A stretch of 64,000 nucleotides of DNA from Paenibacillus sp. XY044 (lineage in GTDB: Bacteria; Bacillota; Bacilli; Paenibacillales; Paenibacillaceae): NCBI RefSeq assembly GCF_002257645.1, contig NZ_NQMO01000013.1:100631-164630 (forward strand). Direction: 5' to 3'. Position numbers and translations under genes: made by a program. Shown in pieces: positions 8,467 to 16,653 of this stretch; the stretch's first letter is position 1; the number at the start of each line of letters is the position of its first letter. The notes under the pieces were generated by a model. It saw nothing but the letters and a program-made list of their open reading frames with translations. It ran no database searches and was not told where the DNA came from.

Positions 8467-8589
8467 TGTTACTGATACGATCAGGCATGAGTAAACCTGT
8501 AGATCTTGGTTGTTTTGCCCATTACTCGGGCAATCTAACGCTTAGCGATAGAAACAGCCAGGATCCCGAGCGGATACTCATGCCTTTTT
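8467..8589 (+). promoter_or_regulatory. RAT antiterminator/terminator leader of ptsHI
   Basis: Positions 8467-8491 carry a sequence (TGTTACTGATACGATCAGGC...) of the kind bound by GlcT upstream of ptsG in Bacillus. GGCATGAGTA (8484-8493), at the RAT 3' end, is perfectly complementary to TACTCATGCC (8575-8584), which is followed by TTTTT. Within this outer stem, GATCTTGGTTGTTT (8502-8515) pairs with AAACAGCCAGGATC (8552-8565) using two G-U pairs, and TTGCCC/GGGCAA closes an apical loop. GlcT bound to the RAT would block the outer stem and let transcription reach ptsH. Confidence 0.8.
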
Positions 8590-8629
8590 GGCATTCCACA
8601 AAATATTAGTAGAAAGCAGGATGATCATC

Positions 8630-8905
8630 ATGCAGCAAACGTTTAAAATTATCGATGAAGACGGAATTCATGCGCGTCCGGCGACAGCGCTTGTCAATAC
8701 AGCAACCAAATTCCAGGAGACGGAATGCTTTGCCGAATCCGGCGGTAAAAAGGTCACTCTTAAGTCGATTTTGGGCGTTCTGTCCCTGGACCTGGAACAG
8801 GGCGATATCATTTCGCTGATCGCGGAAGGCGGCGATGAGCGCGCAGCGCTGGAAGCGCTTGAAAAGGTCATGGTCGGCGAAGGGCTGGGCGAGATTCATG
8901 AATAA
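8630..8905 (+). CDS. ptsH: Phosphocarrier protein HPr
   Basis: A 91-residue HPr. The active-site motif GIHARPAT places the phosphorylated histidine at residue 14 (His15 in standard numbering). TLKSILGVLSL has the regulatory serine at residue 46, the site of HPr kinase/phosphatase, which makes P-Ser-HPr the CcpA corepressor. HPr passes phosphate from enzyme I to PTS permeases in the cytoplasm. The ATG at 8630 follows AGCAGGATG; the ATG nine bases earlier is too close to that site. The 3' end overlaps ptsI by eight bases. Expression appears to depend on the GlcT/RAT leader just upstream. No ptsG lies between glcT and ptsH, unlike B. subtilis. Confidence 0.95.
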   Translation: MQQTFKIIDEDGIHARPATALVNTATKFQETECFAESGGKKVTLKSILGVLSLDLEQGDIISLIAEGGDERAALEALEKVMVGEGLGEIHE

Positions 8906-10607
8906 TATCAAGGGAATCGCGGCATCGGCGGGAATCGCGATCGCCCGCGCATTCATCTTGGAGCACCCGGATTACGCGGTAACCCGCAAGCAGGCGGATG
9001 ACGTCCAGACCGAGCTTGCCAAGCTGGATGATGCGCTGGCCAAGTCGCGGGTGGAGCTTGAAGCCATCAAAGCGCGGACGCTGGCGGAATTGGGCGAGAA
9101 AAAAGCAGAAATTTTCGAGTCGCACTTGCTCATTTTAAGCGACCCGGAACTTATTGATCCCGTGAAGGACAAAATCCGGAGCGAAGCGGTCAATGCGGAA
9201 TATGCCCTGAATGAGACGGCGGGGCAGTTCATTCAGATGTTCGAAAATATGAAAAGCGCTTATCTTCAGGAACGCGCCGCGGATATGCGGGACGTGACCA
9301 AGCGCATCCTGAAGCATCTGCTCGGCCTTCAATACGTGAGCCCATCGGAGATCGACGAGGAAGTTATTGTGATCGCCGAGGATTTGACTCCATCGGACAC
9401 GGCCGGGTTAAACCGAAAGTTCGTGAAAGGCTTTACGACGAATATCGGCGGAAGGACGTCGCACTCGGCCATCATGGCCCGTTCGCTCGAAATTCCGGCG
9501 GTGGTCGGCACGAAAAACGTGCTGGGATCGGTGCACAGCGGCGAGCTGGTGATCGTGGACGGGATTGAAGGAAACGTCATCATCAGTCCGGCGGATGAGG
9601 TCATCGCCGAATATACGGCGAAGCAGCAGGCATATGCCAAGCAGATGGAGGAGTGGAAGAAGCTCCGTACGGAACCGACGGTCTCGAAGGACGGGGTTAA
9701 CGTGGAGCTGGCGGCCAACATCGGTACGCCGAACGACGTGGCGGGCGTCCTTGACAATGGCGGCGAAGCGGTGGGGCTGTACCGGACCGAGTTTCTCTAC
9801 ATGGGCCGCGACAAGCTGCCTTCGGAAAACGTGCAGTACAACGCCTACAAAAACGTGCTGGAGCAGATGAACGGCAAGCCGGTGGTTGTGCGCACGCTGG
9901 ACATCGGCGGCGATAAGGAGCTGCCTTATATGGATCTGCCGAAGGAAATGAATCCGTTTCTCGGATTCCGTGCGATTCGCCTCTGCCTGGACCGCCAGGA
10001 CATCTTCCGGATCCAGCTGAGAGCTCTGCTTCGGGCCAGCGTGCACGGCAACCTCCGCATCATGTTCCCAATGATCGCCACGCTAACCGAGTTCCGGGCA
10101 GCCAAGGCCGTTCTTCTGGAAGAGAAGGAAAAGCTGGCGGCGGAGGGCATCACCGTCGCAGAAGACATCCAGATCGGGATCATGGTCGAAATTCCGTCAA
10201 CGGCCGTTCTGGCGGACGTATTCGCCAAGGAAGTGGATTTCTTCAGCATTGGGACCAATGACCTGATCCAGTACACGATGGCGGCCGACCGGATGAACGA
10301 ACAGGTATCTTACCTGTATCAGCCATATAATCCGGCGATTCTTCGTCTGATCAAAATGGTCATTGACGCCGCGCACCGCGAGGACAAATGGGTCGGCATG
10401 TGCGGCGAAATGGCCGGGGACGCCGTGGCGATCCCGGTTCTGCTCGGCCTCGGGCTCGACGAGTTCAGCATGAGTGCCTCGTCCATTCTTCCGGCGCGCA
10501 GCCAGATCGCCAAGCTGTCCCGGGCGGACATGGAGCGGCTCGCCGAACAGGCGCTGCAGCTGGGCACGGCGGAGGAAGTGACGCAGCTGGTGGAGAGCAT
10601 CCGGTAA
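8898..10607 (+). CDS. ptsI: PTS enzyme I (phosphoenolpyruvate-protein phosphotransferase)
   Basis: A 569-residue cytoplasmic enzyme that transfers phosphate from phosphoenolpyruvate to HPr. It begins MNNIKGIAASAGIAIARAF. The HPr-binding helical domain is followed by the phosphohistidine domain, with the active His in GGRTSHSAIMARSLEIPAVVG (near residue 190). The C-terminal PEP-binding barrel has LYRTEFLYMGRDKLPSE, FLGFRAIR, IMVEIPSTA, the FFSIGTNDLIQY block and the Cys-containing MCGEMAGD loop. The ATG overlaps the ptsH stop, so the two are coupled. Length and motif order are standard. Confidence 0.96.
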   Translation: MNNIKGIAASAGIAIARAFILEHPDYAVTRKQADDVQTELAKLDDALAKSRVELEAIKARTLAELGEKKAEIFESHLLILSDPELIDPVKDKIRSEAVNAEYALNETAGQFIQMFENMKSAYLQERAADMRDVTKRILKHLLGLQYVSPSEIDEEVIVIAEDLTPSDTAGLNRKFVKGFTTNIGGRTSHSAIMARSLEIPAVVGTKNVLGSVHSGELVIVDGIEGNVIISPADEVIAEYTAKQQAYAKQMEEWKKLRTEPTVSKDGVNVELAANIGTPNDVAGVLDNGGEAVGLYRTEFLYMGRDKLPSENVQYNAYKNVLEQMNGKPVVVRTLDIGGDKELPYMDLPKEMNPFLGFRAIRLCLDRQDIFRIQLRALLRASVHGNLRIMFPMIATLTEFRAAKAVLLEEKEKLAAEGITVAEDIQIGIMVEIPSTAVLADVFAKEVDFFSIGTNDLIQYTMAADRMNEQVSYLYQPYNPAILRLIKMVIDAAHREDKWVGMCGEMAGDAVAIPVLLGLGLDEFSMSASSILPARSQIAKLSRADMERLAEQALQLGTAEEVTQLVESIR

Positions 10608-10650
10608 CGCACGGTTTTTACAAGCATAACGCGCATATCTTTATCCTAGC

Positions 10651-10685
10651 TCGGCTTGTATTCTTCGGAATGCCGGCCTTTTTCA
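10651..10685 (+). terminator. Possible terminator after ptsI
   Basis: Hairpin built from CGGC/GCCG and ATTC-TTCG-GAAT with a four-base bulge, followed by GGCCTTTTT. Moderate quality. Confidence 0.45.
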
Positions 10686-10716
10686 TTTATGTATATCCCG
10701 ACTTGCAGGAGAATAC

Positions 10717-10741
10717 AAAAAAAGAACACCCTGAAAGGGTG
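10717..10741 (-). terminator. Terminator of the gcvT-gcvPA-gcvPB operon
   Basis: On the minus strand CACCCT-TTC-AGGGTG is followed by TTCTTTTTTT, 17 bases past the gcvPB stop. Confidence 0.8.
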
Positions 10742-10757
10742 CTCTCCAATTCAAAGA

Positions 10758-12215
10758 TTAGCTGCAAGCGCAGTTCAGCACCGGCTTGCGCGCCGCGGTC
10801 GTTTCGTCCAGCCGGGTTACCGGCGTGTCGTACGGTGCGTTCAGCAGCAGCTCCGGCTGCTCTTCCGCTTCCTTCGCGATGCGGATCATCGTGTCGATAA
10901 AGGCGTCGAGCGTGTCCTTGCTCTCCGTTTCGGTCGGCTCGATCATGATGCACTCCTCCACGTTAAGCGGGAAGTAAATGGTCGGCGGGTGATAGCCGAA
11001 ATCGAGCAGGCGTTTCGCCACGTCCAACGTACGGATGCCGTATTGCTTCAGAGGGGAGCCCGACATGACGAATTCATGCTTGCATACGCCCGGATACGGA
11101 ATGTCGAAATAAGGGGCGAGACGGCTCATCATATAGTTGGCGTTCAGCACGGCGCACTCCGATACGCGGCGAAGCCCTTCCGGGCCGTAGCTGCGGATAT
11201 AGGTGTAGGCACGGACGAGAATGCCGAAGTTGCCGTAGTACGCTTTGACCCGCCCGATGGACTGATCGCTGGCGCCTTCGAGCGTGAACTTGCCCTCTGC
11301 CGTCTTCGATACGAGCGGGCGGGGCAGGAACGGAATCAGGCGGCTCTTCACGCCGACCGGACCAGCACCCGGACCGCCGCCGCCGTGCGGCGTGCTCATC
11401 GTTTTGTGCAAATTCAGGTGCACGACGTCGAAGCCCATGTCTCCCGGGCGGGTGATGCCCATGATCGCGTTGGAGTTGGCTCCGTCGTAGTACAGCAGGC
11501 CTCCGGCCTCATGGACGATGGCGGCAATTTCCTGGATTTGCTCCTCGAACAGGCCGAGCGTGTTCGGGTTGGTGAGCATCAGCGCCGCAGTGTCGCTGCC
11601 GACGGCGGTACGCAGGGCGTCAAGGTCGACGAGGCCTTTGTCCGTCGACGGGATCGTGATCGTCTTCAGCCCTGCGACGGTGGCGCTGGCTGGGTTGGTG
11701 CCATGCGAGGAATCCGGCACGATCACCTTGTCGCGCTGCTCACCGCGGCTTTCATGGTAGGCGCGGATCATCATGAGACCGGTCCATTCGCCGTGCGCGC
11801 CGGCGGCGGGCTGCAGGGTCACGGCGTCCATGCCGGTCAGACCGGCCAAATCTTCCTGCAGGCGGTAGAGCAGCTCAAGCGCGCCCTGGATGCTGTCTTC
11901 CGGCTGGTACGGATGGATTTTGGCGAAGCCCGGATAACGGGCGACATCTTCATTCACTTTCGGATTATATTTCATCGTGCAGGAACCGAGCGGATAGAAT
12001 CCGTTGTCCACCCCGAAATTGCGGCGGGACAGCTCGGTGTAGTGACGGATGACGTCCACTTCGTACACTTCCGGCAATGCAGCCGGCTCCGACCGCAGCA
12101 TCGAGCTCGGAATCAGCTCTTCGGTTTCCTCTACAGGGACATCAAACTCCGGCAAAGAGTAAGCGATCCGTCCGGGATGGCTCAACTCGAAAATCAACGC
12201 TTTTTCCTGAATCAT
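10758..12215 (-). CDS. gcvPB: Glycine dehydrogenase (decarboxylating) subunit 2, P-protein beta
   Basis: A 485-residue PLP-dependent subunit of the glycine cleavage P-protein. The PLP lysine sits in HLNLHKTMSTPHGGGGPG, and other typical blocks are GFYPLGSCTMKYNPK and DSSHGTNPAS. With GcvPA it decarboxylates glycine and loads the aminomethyl group on lipoyl-GcvH. Its ATG overlaps the gcvPA stop by four bases, as is normal for the split P-protein of Bacillota. It is the last gene of a riboswitch-controlled operon. The C-terminus ends in a short Cys-containing tail, NCACS. Confidence 0.96.
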   Translation of the reverse strand: MIQEKALIFELSHPGRIAYSLPEFDVPVEETEELIPSSMLRSEPAALPEVYEVDVIRHYTELSRRNFGVDNGFYPLGSCTMKYNPKVNEDVARYPGFAKIHPYQPEDSIQGALELLYRLQEDLAGLTGMDAVTLQPAAGAHGEWTGLMMIRAYHESRGEQRDKVIVPDSSHGTNPASATVAGLKTITIPSTDKGLVDLDALRTAVGSDTAALMLTNPNTLGLFEEQIQEIAAIVHEAGGLLYYDGANSNAIMGITRPGDMGFDVVHLNLHKTMSTPHGGGGPGAGPVGVKSRLIPFLPRPLVSKTAEGKFTLEGASDQSIGRVKAYYGNFGILVRAYTYIRSYGPEGLRRVSECAVLNANYMMSRLAPYFDIPYPGVCKHEFVMSGSPLKQYGIRTLDVAKRLLDFGYHPPTIYFPLNVEECIMIEPTETESKDTLDAFIDTMIRIAKEAEEQPELLLNAPYDTPVTRLDETTAARKPVLNCACS

Positions 12216-13564
12216 ATGCAGCCCTCCAGCGCTAGAGCGAATTGGTCGATCTGTTCTTTGGTGCGTCGTTCCGTGACGGCAATCAGCATATGTCCTTCCA
12301 GCTCGGTATAGGCTCTGCCGAGATCGTAGCCGCCGAGGATGCCTTTCTGCAGCAGCTTCGAATTGACCTCGGCCACGCTGGTTCCCTCCGGCAGCTTCAT
12401 GACAAACTCGTTAAAATACGGGGATGTGAACGGTAAGCTTACCCCGGGAACGCTTCCGAGCCGGCGCGCGGCGTAATGACTCTTCTGCAGATTCAGCTCA
12501 CTGACCTCGATCATGCCCTGCTTGCCCATGACCGACAGGTACACGGATGCGCAAAGGGCGAGCAGCGCCTGGTTGGAGCAGATGTTGGACGTCGCTTTCT
12601 CGCGGCGGATATGCTGCTCGCGGGCCTGAAGCGTCAGGACGAAGCCGCGCTTTCCGTTACGGTCGACCGTCTGGCCCACGATCCGTCCGGGCATGCGGCG
12701 CATATGGTCCTGCGACACGGCAAAGAATCCGCAGGTTGGCCCGCCCAAGGAAGAAGGGATGCCGAGCGGCTGCGCGTCCCCTACAACGATGTCAGCCCCG
12801 AGCTTGCCCGGCGCTTCGAGAATGCCGAGGGAAATCGGGTTGGTGCTGACGACCATCAGCCCTTTGCTGGCATGGATGAGGTCGCCGATAGCGGCCAAAT
12901 CCTCGATCGCCCCGAAGAAGTTCGGGCTCTGCACGAGCACGGCTGCCGTTTGGTCGGATACGGCTTCAGCCAGCTCGACCAGATTGGTAACGCCGTTATC
13001 GGAAGAGACCTCCACGACGTCAAGACCGAGCCCTTTGGCATACGTGCGGACGACCTCACGGGCTTCCGGATGCACCGTTCTGGACACGAGCAGCTGCTTG
13101 CGCTTTGTGGCGGCACTGGACAGAGAGCCGGCTTCGGCGAGGGCGGTGGCCCCGTCGTACATACTGGCATTGGCGACGGCCATGCCGGTCAGTTCGCAAA
13201 TGTAGGACTGGAACTCAAAGATCGCCTGCAGCTCGCCCTGGCTGATTTCGGGCTGATACGGCGTGTAGGCCGTGTAAAATTCGGAACGGGACACGACATG
13301 GTTGATGACCGAAGGAATGTGGTGGTCGTAAATGCCCGCGCCTAGAAAGCTGGCATATTGGTCGGTATTGGCATTTTTTGCGGCAAGCTCCGACAGGTGC
13401 GTCGTCAGCGCATATTCATTCAGTCCCGGGGAAACCGGCAGCTCCCCTTTGAATCGGATTTCCTCAGGAATGTCCTTGAACAGGTCCTCCAGGGTAGAGA
13501 CCCCGATCGTCGCCAGCATTTCCTGCTGGTCCTGTTCGGTCATGGGCAGATAACGGTGTTTCAA
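12212..13564 (-). CDS. gcvPA: Glycine dehydrogenase (decarboxylating) subunit 1, P-protein alpha
   Basis: A 450-residue GcvPA beginning MKHRYLPMTEQDQQEML, as in other Bacillota orthologues. That supports the TTG start at 13564, with AAGGAG ten bases upstream, over the ATG seven codons later. Typical blocks include FLGAGIYDHHIPSVI, YTPYQPEISQGELQ and SLGGPTCGFFA. This subunit shares the fold of the PLP enzyme but the catalytic lysine is on GcvPB. It lies 60 bases after gcvT and overlaps gcvPB. Confidence 0.95.
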   Translation of the reverse strand: MKHRYLPMTEQDQQEMLATIGVSTLEDLFKDIPEEIRFKGELPVSPGLNEYALTTHLSELAAKNANTDQYASFLGAGIYDHHIPSVINHVVSRSEFYTAYTPYQPEISQGELQAIFEFQSYICELTGMAVANASMYDGATALAEAGSLSSAATKRKQLLVSRTVHPEAREVVRTYAKGLGLDVVEVSSDNGVTNLVELAEAVSDQTAAVLVQSPNFFGAIEDLAAIGDLIHASKGLMVVSTNPISLGILEAPGKLGADIVVGDAQPLGIPSSLGGPTCGFFAVSQDHMRRMPGRIVGQTVDRNGKRGFVLTLQAREQHIRREKATSNICSNQALLALCASVYLSVMGKQGMIEVSELNLQKSHYAARRLGSVPGVSLPFTSPYFNEFVMKLPEGTSVAEVNSKLLQKGILGGYDLGRAYTELEGHMLIAVTERRTKEQIDQFALALEGCI

Positions 13565-13624
13565 GTGGAGTCAGCTCCTTTAGGTTAGGTTGAAAAACGT
13601 ACCGTGCTGCGGTTGCCTGCTATT

Positions 13625-14731
13625 TTATTTGCGTTGACGTTTGTAAAACGGGGCGCTTACGACCTTGGCTTTGAGCCGCTTGCCCCGGACGTCGACTTCC
13701 ACTTCGGTTCCGAGGGCGGAATAGCCGCTTTGCACGAGCGCGAGACCGAGATTGCGCTTCAGTGTCGGGGACTGGGTTCCCGTAGTCACTTCGCCGATTT
13801 GCTCGTCCCCCGCATACACGGGATAATGGGAGCGGGGGATACCCCGGTCGATCATTTCGATGCCGACCAGCTTGCGCGGAACACCCGATTCTTTTTGCTG
13901 CTGCAGGGCCGCCTTACCGATAAAATCGGCCGCTTTGCCCAGCTTGACAAAGAAGCCGATGCCGCCTTCGAGCGGAGAGATGTCCTTGGACAGCTCTTGT
14001 CCGTACAGCGGCAGCTTCGCTTCGAAGCGGAGCGTGTCGCGGGCGCCAAGCCCTGCCGGGATCAGACCCGAACTCTCGCCCTGCTGAAGCAATCCGCTCC
14101 AGACCGCAGGTGCATCCTGCGCGGCCAGATAGATCTCATAGCCGTCTTCCCCGGTATAACCGGTGCGGGAAATCAAGGTGCTTGCACCGAACAGATTCAC
14201 ATTCCGGATAAAATGAAATGGAGCAAGCTGCTGGAGATCGGTATCGACCAGCGGCTGCAGCACCGCTTCGGCGTTCGGCCCCTGAAGAGCCAGCAGCGCG
14301 GTTCCGTCGGACTCGTTCACCATGTTCACGCCGGCCGGCCGGTGTTCCTGAAGCCAGGCCCAATCCTTGTCGATGTTGGATGCGTTTACGACCAGCATGT
14401 AGGACTCCTCGCCGAGCTTATAGACGAGCAGGTCGTCGACCACGCCTCCGTCCGGATAGCACATGGCGCTGTACTGCGCCTGACCTGGCTCGAGAACCGA
14501 TACGTCATTGACGGTCACGAGCTGGAGGAAGTCCTCCGATCCCGGTCCGTCAACCTTGAATTCGCCCATGTGGGAAACGTCGAAGAGCCCGGCAGCCTCG
14601 CGGACCGCCTCATGCTCTTTGTGGATGCCGCTGAACTGGACGGGAAGCTCCCATCCGCCAAAATCGATGCAGCGGACGCCGGGAATCTGCGCATAGAGGG
14701 GAAAAAGCGGTGTTCTTTTCAATTCGGACAT
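13625..14731 (-). CDS. gcvT: Glycine cleavage system T protein (aminomethyltransferase)
   Basis: A 368-residue aminomethyltransferase that moves the aminomethyl carbon from GcvH to tetrahydrofolate, releasing ammonia. Visible blocks are RCIDFGGWELPVQF, DVSHMGEFKVDGPGSEDFLQ, SRTGYTGEDGYEIY and, in the C-terminal barrel, RGIPRSHYPVYAG and GEVTTGTQSPTLKRNLGLALV. The ATG follows AGGTGA. It is the first gene of the operon, and a tandem glycine riboswitch occupies its 5' leader. GcvH is encoded in the other glycine-controlled operon at 18305. Confidence 0.95.
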   Translation of the reverse strand: MSELKRTPLFPLYAQIPGVRCIDFGGWELPVQFSGIHKEHEAVREAAGLFDVSHMGEFKVDGPGSEDFLQLVTVNDVSVLEPGQAQYSAMCYPDGGVVDDLLVYKLGEESYMLVVNASNIDKDWAWLQEHRPAGVNMVNESDGTALLALQGPNAEAVLQPLVDTDLQQLAPFHFIRNVNLFGASTLISRTGYTGEDGYEIYLAAQDAPAVWSGLLQQGESSGLIPAGLGARDTLRFEAKLPLYGQELSKDISPLEGGIGFFVKLGKAADFIGKAALQQQKESGVPRKLVGIEMIDRGIPRSHYPVYAGDEQIGEVTTGTQSPTLKRNLGLALVQSGYSALGTEVEVDVRGKRLKAKVVSAPFYKRQRK

Positions 14732-14804
14732 GAGTCACCTCGGTTTTCACGTGTTTCCACGAATTAGTCAGGCTTTTCATCACGACAATTTCATTCATGC
14801 AGCA

Positions 14805-15110
14805 CAAAAAAGGACAGGGCGAAAGAAGAAGCATGCGCTGCGCACACTTTCTTTCAAGCTCTGTCCTTGGTACCTGAGAGTTACCTTACTGATTCCGGTG
14901 AATGAAGCTGCCCGGGACTTCACAGGCGAAATTCGCGCTCCACATCAACCCCGGGCAACCAGCAAGTTTCCCCTTGGGTGATTCTTACGTTCAGAATTCT
15001 CTCCAGAGATGCGTCCGGTAATCGTCCTTTTGCCTGAGAGATTCACCCGGGTCCGGGCTTACTCCTTCGGCGTTACTGCTCGGCAGTAATCTCTCCCATT
15101 ACCATCATCC
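14805..15110 (-). promoter_or_regulatory. Tandem glycine riboswitch with terminator, upstream of gcvT
   Basis: Read on the minus strand, aptamer 1 (about 15105-15015) has GGGAGAG, CGCCGAAGGAGTAAGC and ATCTCTCAGGCAAAAGGAC. Aptamer 2 (about 15000-14858) has CTGGAGAG, CACCCAAGGGG and ACTCTCAGGTACCAAGGAC. These are the paired hallmarks of glycine riboswitches. The expression platform is an intrinsic terminator whose arms are GGACAGAGCTTGAAAG and CTTTCGCCCTGTCC followed by TTTTTT (14805-14870). Glycine binding should favour read-through into gcvT-gcvPA-gcvPB. Confidence 0.93.
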
Positions 15111-15143
15111 GCTATACGATTGTTTGTTCACGACATCATAAAG

Positions 15144-15162
15144 CTCGAATCAAATGTTCGAG
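15144..15162. other. Inverted repeat CTCGAA-N7-TTCGAG of unknown function
   Basis: Perfect 6-base arms in the AT-rich divergent region between the gcv riboswitch and the ROK gene. It could be an operator for either direction. No regulator can be assigned. Confidence 0.35.
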
Positions 15163-15374
15163 TTCGTTCTATATATTATTAATACTCAAAGTACAAACCC
15201 GTGTCAACAACATTATCATAACGCCTATTCACGAATATTACAATGAATATATACTGATAATGTTCGATTTTGAGTGTTTTGGTCTGTGGGGAGCATCCGG
15301 GGATATTTAATCGTCCCCGAGCCGCCCCCCACCGGAAGCCGCAAATCAGGATTTATTGGGGAGGAGTCGTTGTT

Positions 15375-16211
15375 ATGAAGAACGTTGTAGGCGTTGATAT
15401 GGGATGCACTAAAATGCTGATGGTTGCCGAGGTGGATGGACAGCTTGTCGAGCATAAGGTCCCTACCGGGCTGGAATGTTCGCTGGAGTACCTGGCGGGT
15501 GAGATTGACCGTTTTATTTCAAAACTTCCGTACGAGCCGGAAGGATTGGGCATCGCGCTTCCGGGGCTCGTTGAAGGAGATCGCCGTCTGCAGTTTTCCG
15601 ATATCCGCGCGCTGTGCGGGGTGACGGCAGACGATTTTGCCAAGGGACGCTTTACCTGCCGGCTTATCAATGACGTGAAAGCGGCGACGGTTGCCGAGTC
15701 GGTGAACTATCCGGAGAAGGATACGGTCGCGGTCATCATGGCCGGTTCGGGGCTGGCGCTCGGAGTCTATTCCAAACAGCGAATGTATACCGGCGCAGGC
15801 GGTTTTGCCGGGGAGCTGGGATACACCGTCATTGCAACCGAAGCCGGACCGCGCAAGGTGGACGAATTGGCGGGCGGTATTGGAATTCTCGCTGCGGCCG
15901 GCTGTGATATCGATGCCTTCCTCTCCAAGGTCCGGGATGGAGACGGCGATTCGTTGGCATTGCTGGAACGCGCCGGCTTTTACTGCGGGCTGGCGATCAC
16001 CAACGTGCTGCATCTGTTTAACCCGGACGTTCTCGTGATAGGCGGCAGCACATCCACTTACCCGGGGTATATGGACAGCGCTTTGCGGACGGCCGAGAAG
16101 CATACGCTGCCGGACATGTTCAAAGCTTGCTCCTTCACATTCCCGAAAGACGGCAAGCGGATCGTGGCGCTCGGAGCGATGGAATATTTGCGCACGGGAA
16201 TGGAGTTTTAG
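15375..16211 (+). CDS. ROK-family protein with altered signature motifs
   Basis: A 278-residue protein with the actin-like ASKHA fold of ROK sugar kinases. The phosphate-1 loop is VDMGCTKMLM where DIGGTK is usual. GIALPGLVE and the catalytic-loop aspartate in CRLINDVKAATVAES are present, as are AGSGLALG and FNPDVLVIGG. Two ROK hallmarks are missing: the CxCGxxGC zinc cluster is absent, and the ExGH motif reads GELGYTVI, with Tyr replacing the His. There is no helix-turn-helix, so it is not a NagC/XylR-type repressor. I start at the ATG at 15375 behind GGGGAGGAG. It sits between two glycine-riboswitch operons. It may be a kinase of unusual specificity or a non-catalytic sensor. Confidence 0.75.
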   Translation: MKNVVGVDMGCTKMLMVAEVDGQLVEHKVPTGLECSLEYLAGEIDRFISKLPYEPEGLGIALPGLVEGDRRLQFSDIRALCGVTADDFAKGRFTCRLINDVKAATVAESVNYPEKDTVAVIMAGSGLALGVYSKQRMYTGAGGFAGELGYTVIATEAGPRKVDELAGGIGILAAAGCDIDAFLSKVRDGDGDSLALLERAGFYCGLAITNVLHLFNPDVLVIGGSTSTYPGYMDSALRTAEKHTLPDMFKACSFTFPKDGKRIVALGAMEYLRTGMEF

Positions 16212-16324
16212 GCGGGGCGGCATATGTTGTATTGACACCCGTATTCGCTCTGCTTTATTCTTAGTTCAGAGTTTAGAAAAGAAGACGGATCGCTTGGAAA
16301 CGAAATGAATATCCAGCGGATGAA

Positions 16325-16552
16325 CGCGCGCGGGAGAGACCGCCCATCGTATAAGGGCGGCACCGAAGGAGCAAGCTGCAGGTAGGCACATGCAGGCAGC
16401 TAATCTCTCAGGTACAAGGAACCGCCGCGGGACGCGGCTCTGGAGAGAGCTATACGGCCACCCAAGGGGAACGCGGCATACACTGCCGCACAAACTCTCA
16501 GGTACAAGGGACAGAGAAAAGGTGCTAATGCCTTTTTTGCTGTCCTTTTTTC
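16325..16552 (+). promoter_or_regulatory. Tandem glycine riboswitch with terminator, upstream of sdaAB
   Basis: Aptamer 1 (about 16330-16425) shows GCGGGAGAG, GGCACCGAAGGAGCAAGC and ATCTCTCAGGTACAAGGA. Aptamer 2 (about 16433-16514) shows CTGGAGAG, CCACCCAAGGGG and AACTCTCAGGTACAAGGGAC. A terminator follows: GGACAG (16509-16514) pairs with CTGTCC (16540-16545), the A-rich and T-rich parts of the intervening sequence extend the stem, and a T tract closes it. This places serine dehydratase and GcvH under glycine control. Confidence 0.92.
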
Positions 16553-16653
16553 TATTGTCAGGGGCAAGGACCATTACAGCAATACTTCAAAAAGGACGAT
16601 TCAAACCCATCGCCAAGCGCGTCGAAAATAGCTAACGGGGAGCGTAGAACCAA

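Noticed and set aside
10656..12311. Long plus-strand open frame of 551 codons
   Set aside because: It is the antisense shadow of gcvPB, whose PLP motif and riboswitch context are unambiguous. The peptide is rich in Arg/Gly/His with no domain.
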